Below, in pieces: positions 14,852-22,850 of a stretch of 34,748 bases of DNA. Under the pieces are notes generated by a model that was not told the DNA's origin, did no database searches, and saw nothing but the letters and a program-made list of their open reading frames with translations. Both the position numbers and the translations under genes were made by a program. Origin of the DNA: RUG626 sp051866775 (GTDB taxonomy: Bacteria > Bacillota > Clostridia > Oscillospirales > Oscillospiraceae); assembly GCA_051866775.1 (NCBI GenBank), contig JBJDXR010000035.1, positions 1 to 34,748 of the forward strand, in the 5' to 3' direction. Within the stretch, counting starts at the first letter, position 1, and each line of letters begins with the position of its first letter.

Positions 14852-17212
14852 TTACTTCTTTCCCAAAAAGCGTGAAATCAACGCATAAAGCCCGGTACTC
14901 TTTTCAGTTTTTTTGACAGCTGTCTTTACCGGCTGCTTCCGCGTACCGGCGGGCCCAGTGCCGGGACTTTGTTCAGTTCTTGAGGCTGCGGCCGTCTTAT
15001 TCGTCTTAACAGGTACGGCTGGTTTTTCCTTAGAAGGCTCCTTCTCTGCAGACGCTTCATTTACATCAGGCTTTGTGGATTTATCCTCCTTCTCGGGAAC
15101 CTTTTCCGGCTCCTGGGCCTGCTTCATTACCCAAGCACCGCTGTATGCCTCCTCATAAAAGTGCTCCTGAGAATTAAAGGGTGTGCCCTCCCCCGCAACA
15201 TGTACATACACGCCGTCAGGCTGCTGGACACGGAGCTTCGCCGTATCGCTAAGCTGTTCAAAGAACATCCTCTCCACATGGTGGCGGATGTCGTCGTCAT
15301 AAACCGGTACGGCAACCTCTACGCGCCGCATGGTATTGCGCGTCATAAAATCGGCCGATGAGAGGTAAACCTTTCTCCGTCCGGCAGTGCCGAAGATGTA
15401 TATGCGCGAGTGTTCGAGATAGCGCCCCACAATGCTGTAGATATGGATATTCTCCGAGATCTCCGGCAGGCCGCTCAGCATACAGCATATGCCCCGTATC
15501 AAAAGATCAACCTGCACTCCGGCTCTTGAGGCCTCCACCAGCTTATCAATGATGCCCTTATCCGTCATACCGTTTAATTTAAAGCCCAGATATGCAGGCT
15601 CGCCGCTCTTGGCAAGCTCGATCTCCGTATCTATAAGCTCAAGTATCCGTGAGCGCAGGCACTGCGGAGCCACAAGCAAATATTTTGTATTCTCAACTAC
15701 CTCGCCCATGGAGAGGCAGTTAAACACCATGGCAGCCTCCGCACCGATCTCCGGAGATGCGGTCATTAGCGCGTAGTCAGTATAGAGCTTAACCGTATCC
15801 TCGTTGTAATTTCCGGTACCCACCTGAGTGATATACTCCACCTGTCCGTCATGGACGCGTGTAATAAGAAGGAGCTTTGAATGGACCTTCATCCGGTCGA
15901 GGCCGTATATTACACGGCACCCCGCCTGCTCAAGGACCCGTGACCAGCCTATGTTGTTTTCCTCGTCGAAACGGGCGCGAAGCTCAACAAGCACGACGAC
16001 CTCCTTACCGTTTTCGGCGGCGTCAACAAGAGCTTCTATTATCTTGCTGTTATTTGCAACACGGTAGAGCGTCATTTTAATAGATACCACATGGGGGTCC
16101 TGCCCCGCCTCGTTAAGAAGCCGCAGGAACGGACGCATACTCTCATACGGATAATTCAGGAGTATGTCACGACGGCGTATCTGGGGCACCATCGGCTCGT
16201 TAGCGTCGATGTTCACCGAGTTTTGCGGAACGCGGCGCGGGTAAAAAAGCTCGGTTTTGTCCCTGAGCACATCCCTCAGGAAGCCTATAAACGACAGGTC
16301 AAGCGGGATATCGCTTTGGAATATGTGCTTTTTCGACAATCCCAGATAGCGGCAAAGATTGCTGCGCACATTATCATCCATCTTGCCCTTATACTCCAGC
16401 TTCACCGGGCTAAGCTTGGTTCTGCGGCGGATAAGCTTCTCCATGGTCTTGCGGTAATCCTCCGCCGACATATCGTCCGCGTCCGACACATTATCGTCCA
16501 CGTTTATGTCCGCATTGCGCACAAGCCTTATAAGAGCAGAGCCTTCTATTTTATAGTGGAGGAACACCTTGGGCAGGAAGTGGATTATAAGCTCCTCCAT
16601 AAGCACAAAGCGCAGCCCCTCCCCCGGAAGCGGTACAAGCCTCCTGAGGGCGCCGTCACCGCACGGGACGATCCCCATGCGGCTGCTGCCGCTTTTTGTC
16701 TTCAGCATCGCCACGGCGTAAATTGCCTTGTTGCGCAGGAAAGGAAACGGCTGCTTCCGTCCGATGATCTGCGGGGACAGCAGCGGAAGGACATCGGACA
16801 TGAAATACTTTTCAAGGTAAGCCTGCGTCTTATCCTGAAGGCTCCCAAAACGGCACAGCTGTACTCCGTAGCCCGACAGCTCCTGCATAAGCGACTTGTA
16901 TATCTTATCCCGCTCAGAAAGCAGCGGGCCTGTGCGGGCGAGTATAGCGCTGATCTGCTGAGCGCTGGTCATGCCCGTCTTGTCGTCCGTTACGCCGGCA
17001 TCAAGACTGTCTACCAGCGTTCCGACACGCACCATAAAGAACTCATCTAGATTGCTTTGGAATATTGAGACAAAATTCAGACGCTCACATAAAGGATTCG
17101 CAGTATCCCGCGCCTCCTCCAGAACCCGTTCGTTGAATTTAAGCCATGAAAGCTCCCTATTGACATAATAAGTGGGCTTTTCCTGTACAAGATCGTCAAT
17201 CAATTCTTTCAT
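14852..17212 (-). CDS. ppk: Polyphosphate kinase (PPK1) with extra C-terminal tail
   Basis: PPK1 reversibly makes polyphosphate from ATP at the membrane. This 786-residue protein has the N-terminal helical domain (NRELSWLKFNERVLEEA), the head domain and both phospholipase-D-like domains. The phosphorylated histidine is His444 in KVHSKLLL. Nineteen residues on, where E. coli has His454 in its GTGN motif region, this protein has Gln463 (ITQVGTGNY). The last 85 or so residues (from about 700) are Lys/Pro/Ala-rich and probably disordered, ending in a short hydrophobic-basic stretch GLYALISRFLGKK. Typical PPK1 length is about 690-720, so this tail is an addition. Single gene. Confidence 0.95.
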   Translation of the reverse strand: MKELIDDLVQEKPTYYVNRELSWLKFNERVLEEARDTANPLCERLNFVSIFQSNLDEFFMVRVGTLVDSLDAGVTDDKTGMTSAQQISAILARTGPLLSERDKIYKSLMQELSGYGVQLCRFGSLQDKTQAYLEKYFMSDVLPLLSPQIIGRKQPFPFLRNKAIYAVAMLKTKSGSSRMGIVPCGDGALRRLVPLPGEGLRFVLMEELIIHFLPKVFLHYKIEGSALIRLVRNADINVDDNVSDADDMSAEDYRKTMEKLIRRRTKLSPVKLEYKGKMDDNVRSNLCRYLGLSKKHIFQSDIPLDLSFIGFLRDVLRDKTELFYPRRVPQNSVNIDANEPMVPQIRRRDILLNYPYESMRPFLRLLNEAGQDPHVVSIKMTLYRVANNSKIIEALVDAAENGKEVVVLVELRARFDEENNIGWSRVLEQAGCRVIYGLDRMKVHSKLLLITRVHDGQVEYITQVGTGNYNEDTVKLYTDYALMTASPEIGAEAAMVFNCLSMGEVVENTKYLLVAPQCLRSRILELIDTEIELAKSGEPAYLGFKLNGMTDKGIIDKLVEASRAGVQVDLLIRGICCMLSGLPEISENIHIYSIVGRYLEHSRIYIFGTAGRRKVYLSSADFMTRNTMRRVEVAVPVYDDDIRHHVERMFFEQLSDTAKLRVQQPDGVYVHVAGEGTPFNSQEHFYEEAYSGAWVMKQAQEPEKVPEKEDKSTKPDVNEASAEKEPSKEKPAVPVKTNKTAAASRTEQSPGTGPAGTRKQPVKTAVKKTEKSTGLYALISRFLGKK

Positions 17213-17346
17213 AATCTGTACCGTTCCTGTTATTTTGTCGAAAATGGGTATTTAATATATAATACCACAAACGCAAAAGATGTGCAGTAAATTTTTTGTA
17301 TAATCCGTGTAAAATCCCTCCTTGCAAAATGTAAAATACAATACTT

Positions 17347-17655
17347 TCATATATTATATGCCGCCTTACGGCCGGGGTATGTCTCAGGTCCGTCGTTTTC
17401 GATTACCCCCGCCCCGGCTATTATATCGCCGCCTTTACTCAGTACAAGATACCACTGAGGCACTCCGGACTTCCTCAGGATACATTCGTCCATGCTCTCC
17501 TGATAAGCCTTGAGCGTGATATTCCATTTTGAGCAGAACCAGTTTGCCGCCTGCTCCTTCAGCACAGGGTGTTCGCGCAGTTTTAACAAATCGAATTTTT
17601 TGATTATGATCCCTCTCTTCTGTCTCTTTGCCGTCATTGCCGTTAAAAGCTCCAT
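17347..17655 (-). pseudogene. Truncated GNAT acetyltransferase
   Basis: About 100 codons encode the N-terminal half of a GNAT-fold acetyltransferase: IIIKKFDLLKLREHP, then ECILRKSGVPQWYLVL and DIIAGAGVIEND, which is the family's beta2-beta4 region. After IEND the frame runs into an unrelated tail and stops, so the acetyl-CoA binding half (the R/Q-x2-G-x-G/A loop) is missing. Likely starts are ATG at 17655 or 17637, the latter with GGAG 13 bases upstream. It sits between the glnN terminator and ppk. I read it as a frameshifted or 3'-deleted gene. Confidence 0.6.
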
Positions 17656-17664
17656 TTCCGTATT

Positions 17665-17694
17665 AAAAAGCAGCCGCCCAAAAGGGGCGGCTGC
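17665..17694 (-). terminator. Terminator of glnN
   Basis: On the minus strand a GC-rich 10-bp stem (arms 17670-17679 and 17685-17694) is followed by a run of five T, four bases after the glnN stop codon. Confidence 0.92.
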
Positions 17695-17698
17695 GTCT

Positions 17699-19792
17699 TT
17701 ATACTCTAAACAGAAGTGTACCGTAGGATGGGAATGGCCAGCGCTCCTCCGAGGTGAGCGTCTCAAGCTTGTCGGCACAGGTGCGAAGCTCTTCCATGGC
17801 AGGGATGACCTTCTCCCTGTAATACATTGCGTGGCAAGGCTCCTTCTCCTCTGGAAAGGCCGCAGCTCCGTCGACCGCGCTTTCCAGCGCACCAATGTCT
17901 GCATAGAGCCTGTCGGAAAGCCCGGAAAGCTCCTTTATCAGAGCTGTCTCAGCTGTACAAGGAAGCTCAGCAATGACCTTTTTCTTTGCCATAACGGCCT
18001 CCGCCAGCTCGTTTTCATATTTTATGACCGCCGGGAGTATATCCTGCTTTGCCATCTCCAGCATGGTAAGCGCCTCAATATTCACGGTCTTGCAGTAAGA
18101 CTCCAGCATCACCTCGCAGCGGGATTGCATCTCCTTCTCCGTGTAAATACCGTGGCGGGCCATGACCTCAATGTTCTTTTTATCTAACAGATGCGGTATC
18201 GCCTCAGCTGAGGATTGGTAATTTGCAAGTCCCCTGCGCTCAGCCTCACGGAGCCACTCCTCACCGTAGCCGTTTCCGTTAAATATTATACGGCGGTGCT
18301 TCTTGACCGTCTTTTTAATGAGAGCCACAACGGCGCTGTCGAAGTCCTCAGCCCCCTCCAGTTCATCCGCGAACTGCCTTAAAGACTCGGCAACTATAGT
18401 GTTTATTATAGTATTGGCCCCGGCTATAGCAACGGAGGAGCCGGGCATACGGAACTCAAACTTATTGCCCGTAAAGGCAAAGGGCGAGGTGCGGTTTCTG
18501 TCCGTGGAATCCTTTGGTATGGTGGGCAGCACATCAACGCCAAGGCCTAAGACGCCGTTATCCTTCTGGTAATAGTGGCTGTCAGACTCAATAGCGGAGA
18601 GTATGGCGTCAAGCTCATCACCAATAAATACCGACACTATTGCCGGAGGCGCCTCGCTGGCGCCCAGGCGATGGTCATTTCCGCTTGTGGAGACGCTGAC
18701 CCTTAAAAGCTCCTGATAGTCATCCACAGCCTTGATAACGGCACAGAAGAACAGCAGGAACTGTATATTCTCAGACGGCGTGCTGCCAGGCTCAAGAAGG
18801 TTTATCTTTCCGTCGGCGGCCATGGACCAGTTCAGGTGCTTTCCACTGCCGTTTACGCCGTCAAAGGGCTTTTCGTGAAAAAGGCAGGTAAGGCCGTTTT
18901 TCTTCGCTACCTTGCGCATCACCTCCATGGTCAGCTGGTTGTGGTCGCAGGCCAGATTAGAGGTGTCATAGTTGCAGGCAAGCTCATGCTGTGCCGGGGC
19001 GACCTCGTTGTGCTCAGTCATTGCAGGCACACCCATCTTCCAAAGCTCCTCGTCAAGCTCCTGCATATAGCTGGCCACGCGAAGGCGTATCATGCCGTAA
19101 TAGTGGTCGTCAAGCTCCTGCCCCTTGGGCGGCTTGACTCCAAAGAGGGTCCGGCCGGTGTACATAAGGTCGCGGCGGGCGTAATAGGTGCTCCTGTCAA
19201 TAAGAAAATACTCCTGTTCGGCACCTGTCGTGGAGCGCACGCGCTTTGCCGTACTGCCGAAAAGCTTGAGTATGCGCATCGCCTGAGTCTCCAGCGCGCC
19301 CATGGATCGCAGAAGCGGCGTCTTCTGATCAAGCGCCTCTCCGCTGTAGGAGTAAAAGGCGGTGGGTATGCATAACGTTCTGCCCTTAATAAAGGCATAG
19401 GAGGTCGGGTCCCAGACTGTATAGCCGCGCGCCTCAAAGGTGGCACGGAGCCCTCCGGATGGAAAGCTTGATGCATCCGACTCACCCTGAATAAGAGAGT
19501 GGCCTGAGAACTTCATTATTGCGGTGCCGTCCTTCTGCGGTGACAGGAACGTATCGTGCTTTTCAGCCGTAACTCCTGTAAGCGGCTGGAACCAATGTGT
19601 ATAGTGTGTTGCGCCGTTTTCAACAGCCCAGTCCTTCATAGCCTGAGCAACCGTATCGGCAACAGCCGGGTCGATCGGTGTGCCATCCTCGATGGTCTTC
19701 TTAAGCGCCGCATATGTAGCTGAAGGAAGCCTCTCCTTCATGACGGAGTCATTGAAAACAAGACTCCCAAACAACTCTGGCAGTTTTGACAT
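17699..19792 (-). CDS. glnN: Glutamine synthetase type III
   Basis: A 697-residue GSIII enzyme that forms glutamine from glutamate, ammonia and ATP; the length is typical of GlnN dodecamers and far above GlnA. Motifs include GATHYTHWFQPLTG near residue 60, the GSTAKRVRSTTGAEQEYFLID segment (here quoted only in part by family knowledge), VAPAQHELA (metal and substrate binding), and NGSGKHLNWSM. ATG at 19792 follows GGAGG with seven-base spacing. A small CG-rich hairpin lies at 19806-19820, and a 280-nt structured element fills the rest of the presumed leader, which suggests leader-mediated control. No GlnR or P-II gene is adjacent. Confidence 0.96.
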   Translation of the reverse strand: MSKLPELFGSLVFNDSVMKERLPSATYAALKKTIEDGTPIDPAVADTVAQAMKDWAVENGATHYTHWFQPLTGVTAEKHDTFLSPQKDGTAIMKFSGHSLIQGESDASSFPSGGLRATFEARGYTVWDPTSYAFIKGRTLCIPTAFYSYSGEALDQKTPLLRSMGALETQAMRILKLFGSTAKRVRSTTGAEQEYFLIDRSTYYARRDLMYTGRTLFGVKPPKGQELDDHYYGMIRLRVASYMQELDEELWKMGVPAMTEHNEVAPAQHELACNYDTSNLACDHNQLTMEVMRKVAKKNGLTCLFHEKPFDGVNGSGKHLNWSMAADGKINLLEPGSTPSENIQFLLFFCAVIKAVDDYQELLRVSVSTSGNDHRLGASEAPPAIVSVFIGDELDAILSAIESDSHYYQKDNGVLGLGVDVLPTIPKDSTDRNRTSPFAFTGNKFEFRMPGSSVAIAGANTIINTIVAESLRQFADELEGAEDFDSAVVALIKKTVKKHRRIIFNGNGYGEEWLREAERRGLANYQSSAEAIPHLLDKKNIEVMARHGIYTEKEMQSRCEVMLESYCKTVNIEALTMLEMAKQDILPAVIKYENELAEAVMAKKKVIAELPCTAETALIKELSGLSDRLYADIGALESAVDGAAAFPEEKEPCHAMYYREKVIPAMEELRTCADKLETLTSEERWPFPSYGTLLFRV

Positions 19793-19805
19793 ATCCTTAC
19801 CTCCA

Positions 19806-19820
19806 CGCGGGGTCTCCGCG
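19806..19820 (-). promoter_or_regulatory. Small hairpin just upstream of the glnN ribosome site
   Basis: CGCGG and CCGCG form a five-bp stem with a five-base loop, ending about five bases before the GGAGG of glnN. A regulatory role is possible but unproven. Confidence 0.35.
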
Positions 19821-19831
19821 GTGTGCTTTAT

Positions 19832-20111
19832 TTAAGCAGACGAGAGTCGAACCCTTGCCGCACGTCGCTTGTTATATTTGCTTCTTTTTCCTTTTTTCAC
19901 CTTGACGGGCGGCAGCCCGTCTGCATCTCAAAAAGAAAAAATCAGTCAAATCTTCCTAACCGACGGGTGCTGCGCAGTTTTTGCACACTGATTTTTCCCC
20001 AGGCAAGGAAACGTTCGCAGCCAATCCTGTCGGATTCGCAAGGACGTTGATGCCGCATGGGTGAAAATCAGAAAGCAAAAACCGGTAATGGTTCGACTCC
20101 CGTCTGCTTAA
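19832..20111 (-). repeat. 280-nt structured inverted-repeat element upstream of glnN
   Basis: The ends, 19832-19853 and 20090-20111, are inverted copies matching at 21 of 22 positions. Each contains a TPsiC-loop-like GGTTCGACTC next to CTGCTTAA. Inside are further stems: 19904-19921 (7 bp, loop GGCA), 19936-19946 with 19987-19996 (10 bp), and AATCC/GGATT near 20023-20036 nested in outer pairs. No protein gene is credible here; a 75-codon plus-strand frame (19823-20050) lacks a ribosome site and runs through the stems. No target-site duplication is obvious at its edges. It may be a structured RNA in the glnN leader or a dispersed repeat; I do not recognise a named family. Confidence 0.6.
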
Positions 20112-20133
20112 CGCCGCATAACGCGGCATTGCC

Positions 20134-20139
20134 AGTATA
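20134..20139 (-). promoter_or_regulatory. Possible -10 box for glnN
   Basis: On the minus strand TATACT occurs at 20134-20139, preceded by TTGG. No good -35 box lies 17 bp upstream. If used, the transcript would begin almost exactly at the edge of the structured element, giving glnN a leader of about 335 nt. Confidence 0.35.
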
Positions 20140-20335
20140 CCAAAAACTCCGCAATAAGGAAAGAAAAACTTTTATTTTGATCATCTTGCTTTAAAAACTT
20201 AAAAATCCGATGGGCATCCGGTACAAAGCGGCACCTCAGCGTGTTTAAATCATACCGGCAGGACGCAAATCAACAATCTTCCGGCAGTTTTTCAGGGATT
20301 CCATTTTGTTTTACAAATGATAATAATATCCCGTC

Positions 20336-20364
20336 TTGACGAAAACCGAAGTATGTTGTAGAAT
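20336..20364 (+). promoter_or_regulatory. Promoter of the zinc-ribbon/Ig-like gene
   Basis: TTGACG (20336-20341) and TAGAAT (20359-20364) are 17 bp apart, about 70 bases before the GTG start. Confidence 0.65.
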
Positions 20365-20435
20365 ATTATGTAAATTTGGATAACAGTTTGGATCATAGTC
20401 GTTAAATATATTTATAAGATAATGGGGGGATCGAC

Positions 20436-21083
20436 GTGGGACTTATACCGCAGGCAAAATGCAGCAGATGCGATAGGAAATATTCCGGCTTAAGGAGCCG
20501 GTGTCCATATTGCGGTGCAAGACGCAGAAAAAAAGGTAAGCGGGTTTCCGATACGGACAACGCCACATGGAAGCTGATTATTGGAATCATTCTTGTTGTG
20601 GTCCTAATCGCTGCGGTCGTGGTCATCCTTGTAACTTCCCTCAGCGGCTCAAACGAGGAAGAGGCCAATAACAATCCTGATGTCGGCAGTGGTTTTTCTT
20701 CAAATGAGGGGGTAAATTCCATTACCGGCGGAAATTCCGAACACGAGGGCGTTGAAGATCCCGGCACCGATCCGAATGGAGGCAGCGATCCTGATGGTGA
20801 ACCGACGTCTGACCCCGAACCGGACATTGAGACTGTAGCCATCTATACTGCCTATGGTTCACAGACCACAGACTTCACCGTCCACATCGGCGGCTCTGAG
20901 CAGCTGAGCTGCCGCTACACGCCTGAAGACATTGAAGCTACTCCTGTGTGGGAGAGCAGCGACGAATCTGTCTTTGTCGTCCTCCAAACCGGCAAGGTCA
21001 CTGCCGTCGGGCGCGGCATCGCCACCCTCACCGTTACGGTAAATGGTGTCAGCACAGAATGTATCGTCCGTGTCAATGGCTGA
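20436..21083 (+). CDS. Zinc-ribbon, membrane-anchored, Ig-like (BIG2) protein
   Basis: A 215-residue protein with a cytoplasmic zinc ribbon (Cys9/Cys12 in CSRC and Cys23/Cys26 in CPYC) and a basic stretch, then one membrane segment (about residues 46-68). An acidic Asn/Gly/Asp/Pro-rich linker (about 69-137) leads to a C-terminal bacterial Ig-like type 2 domain with the typical ATPVWESSDESV and GIATLTVTVNG pattern. The topology puts the Ig domain outside the cell. The start is GTG after a run of six G. The function is unknown; similar zinc-ribbon plus membrane plus extracellular-domain proteins are common in Clostridia. It has its own promoter and terminator. Confidence 0.8.
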   Translation: MGLIPQAKCSRCDRKYSGLRSRCPYCGARRRKKGKRVSDTDNATWKLIIGIILVVVLIAAVVVILVTSLSGSNEEEANNNPDVGSGFSSNEGVNSITGGNSEHEGVEDPGTDPNGGSDPDGEPTSDPEPDIETVAIYTAYGSQTTDFTVHIGGSEQLSCRYTPEDIEATPVWESSDESVFVVLQTGKVTAVGRGIATLTVTVNGVSTECIVRVNG

Positions 21084-21087
21084 TTTT

Positions 21088-21113
21088 ACCGCCCCTGCGC
21101 AAGCGGGGGCGGT
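21088..21113 (+). terminator. Hairpin after the zinc-ribbon gene
   Basis: An 11-bp stem closed by a GCAA tetraloop lies five bases after the stop codon. The T-tract that follows is short, so termination may be partial and the DUF89 gene could be read through. Confidence 0.65.
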
Positions 21114-21142
21114 TTACTATTTAAATATCATCGGAGGATATC

Positions 21143-22033
21143 ATGCGAATAAATTCACGATGCGTCGAATGTCTCATAAAACGGGAGGCATCCTTTGCCT
21201 ATCAAATAAACGATGAGGACAAATCTTTGGATTACATGAATGAGGTCATGCGTACTCTGTTGGAATCCGATAAAGACGCCACCGCACCGCAAATGACCTC
21301 TATCTTCACCAAAATATACGAACGCTATTCCGGTATTGGCGACGCCTATACCGACGAAAAACGGATGTCCAACCTCTACATGCTTGACCGCATTGACAGT
21401 CTGCGCGGGCAGATCTCACGTTCTGATGACCGCATCATTGCTGCGTTAAAGCTTGCCGTCGTGGGAAACTATATCGACTTTGGCGCGCTCTCAGGCAATG
21501 TCTCCATGGAAGCACTGGACAGGCTTCTCGACTCTGCTCCGAAGCAGCCCCTCGCCGCCGGCGAATACGGCAGCTTCCTAAAGGATCTTGACAGCGCCCA
21601 CAGGCTGCTGTACATCACCGATAATGCCGGAGAAATCGTCGCGGACAGGCTGGTAATAGAGGAGATAAAACGCAGAAATCCGGAGCTTGATATATGTGCC
21701 GCGGTCAGAGGTTTGCCCATTCAGAATGACGCGATGCGTCAGGATGCCTCCGATATCGGGCTTGACCGTATCGCCCGCATCGTTGACAGCGGCACGAACA
21801 TCGGCGGGACAGTCCTCTCTCTTATAAGCAGCGAAATGCTTTCCGAGGTAAAGGCCGCAGATATTATAATAGCCAAGGGACAGGGCAACTTTGAAACGCT
21901 CAATGGCTGCGGTCTTAACATCTACTATCTCTTTATGTGCAAGTGTCAGCGTTTCACCGATATTTTCGGGGTACCGGAGCTTACAGGCGTCCTGGCAAAC
22001 GAAAAGCGCCTCCCTTTTAACAGGATATATTAA
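21143..22033 (+). CDS. DUF89/ARMT1-family metal-dependent phosphatase
   Basis: A 296-residue protein of the DUF89 family, whose studied members are metal-dependent phosphatases that remove damaged phosphometabolites. The N-terminal CVEC (Cys7/Cys10) is typical of the microbial subfamily. The metal/phosphate motifs are ITDNAGEIVAD (residues 158-168) and IIAKGQGNFETL (242-253, Lys245). The physiological substrate is not known from sequence. GGAGG precedes the ATG. A terminator follows, so it is either alone or a partial read-through partner of the zinc-ribbon gene. Confidence 0.87.
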   Translation: MRINSRCVECLIKREASFAYQINDEDKSLDYMNEVMRTLLESDKDATAPQMTSIFTKIYERYSGIGDAYTDEKRMSNLYMLDRIDSLRGQISRSDDRIIAALKLAVVGNYIDFGALSGNVSMEALDRLLDSAPKQPLAAGEYGSFLKDLDSAHRLLYITDNAGEIVADRLVIEEIKRRNPELDICAAVRGLPIQNDAMRQDASDIGLDRIARIVDSGTNIGGTVLSLISSEMLSEVKAADIIIAKGQGNFETLNGCGLNIYYLFMCKCQRFTDIFGVPELTGVLANEKRLPFNRIY

Positions 22034-22047
22034 TACAATCAAATAAC

Positions 22048-22080
22048 TAAGGGTACGCACTGCGTATCCTTAATTTTTAT
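22048..22080 (+). terminator. Terminator of the DUF89 gene
   Basis: A stem of about ten bp (22048-22057 with 22063-22072, one G-T pair) is followed by AATTTTTAT. It begins 15 bases after the stop. Confidence 0.75.
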
Positions 22081-22157
22081 CCATGCTTATTTAACAGAAT
22101 ATTATTAAAACTCGAAAGCAGAAGGTTTTCATTTGTACAGTTTATTCCATTAAATTA

Positions 22158-22206
22158 TTGACCGATCGGTCTGCTTATGATATACTCAAAAAGTAAACCG
22201 ACTGGT
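22158..22206 (+). promoter_or_regulatory. TetR-gene promoter with two operator-like palindromes
   Basis: TTGACC (22158-22163) and TATACT (22181-22186) are 17 bp apart. GACCGATCGGTC (22160-22171) is a perfect palindrome overlapping the -35 box. A second, imperfect site, ACCGACTGGT (22197-22206), lies just downstream of the -10 box, with centres 36 bp apart. Both look like TetR-family operators, and the adjacent gene encodes a TetR regulator. Autoregulation is inference. Confidence 0.8.
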
Positions 22207-22229
22207 CTGTTTTTTAATGGAGGTGTGCA

Positions 22230-22850
22230 TTGAAACGGGAAGAAAAAAATGCTCTGTCGCGTCAGAAGATTCTGGAAGCGGCGATGACAGAGTTTTCCGT
22301 AAATGGGTATACCGGCGCATCGCTTAATACGATTTGTTCAGATAACGGTATCTCCAAAGGGATCGTCTATCATTACTACAAAGATAAAGACGAGCTTTTT
22401 ATTTCGTGTGTAAAGGAATGCTATGACACTCTGACCTCGTACCTGAAGGAAGCGGTAAAACCGGTATCACAGGATGCACTGAAAAGCCTGGATGACTATT
22501 TCGATGCCAGGCTTCAGTATTTTGCCGGGCATCCCCAGCATCTTGGAATATTTCTTCACACCCTGATCCCCATGTCCGGCCATATTGCTGAAGAGGTCGC
22601 TGCGGCAAAGGAGGAGTTCAACGCTTTCAATATTTCCGTACTGACAGATATCCTGAATGGTCTTTCGCTGAGGGAAAACTTTTCTTCTGCCGACACCGCG
22701 GAGGATTTCAAAGATTACATGGACTATTTTAATGCGCGTTTCCGTTCAATATTGGTAAGTTCGGAATCGCCTGAGCAAGCTTTGAAGGAACATGAAGAAC
22801 AGTGTCACAGGCAGCTTGACATTCTGCTAAACGGAGTTGTAAAAAAATGA
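22230..22850 (+). CDS. TetR/AcrR-family transcriptional regulator
   Basis: A 206-residue one-component regulator. The N-terminal HTH (about residues 10-55) reads ILEAAMTEFSVNGYTGASL, then ISKGIVYHYYKDKDELF, which is the classic TetR recognition helix and following turn. The C-terminal ligand domain is unclassified. The start is TTG with GGAGG six bases upstream; no ATG sits near. The stop overlaps the ATG of the next gene by four bases (ATGA), so a lipoprotein is translationally coupled to the regulator. Palindromes on the promoter suggest autorepression. Confidence 0.93.
   Translation: MKREEKNALSRQKILEAAMTEFSVNGYTGASLNTICSDNGISKGIVYHYYKDKDELFISCVKECYDTLTSYLKEAVKPVSQDALKSLDDYFDARLQYFAGHPQHLGIFLHTLIPMSGHIAEEVAAAKEEFNAFNISVLTDILNGLSLRENFSSADTAEDFKDYMDYFNARFRSILVSSESPEQALKEHEEQCHRQLDILLNGVVKK

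Larger units (their letters stand above)
20112..20435. other. Gene-free region between the glnN element and the zinc-ribbon gene
   Basis: This stretch is AT-rich with no credible ORF. It holds a small GCCGC/GCGGC hairpin (about 20113-20126), a possible minus-strand -10 box for glnN, and on the plus strand the promoter of the zinc-ribbon gene at 20336-20364. Confidence 0.5.

Noticed and set aside
16091..17050. 319-codon plus-strand ORF opposite ppk
   Set aside because: Long but antisense to a clear ppk gene, with no ribosome site or family match; a codon-bias shadow.
19823..20050. A 75-codon plus-strand ORF over the structured element
   Set aside because: No ribosome site, runs through inverted-repeat arms, and composition follows the stems; best explained as chance.
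19832..20111. tmRNA (ssrA) gene
   Set aside because: The acceptor-like ends and T-loop are present, but there is no CCA, no canonical GGGG-type 5' end, no visible tag ORF ending in ALAA, and both strands look alike.
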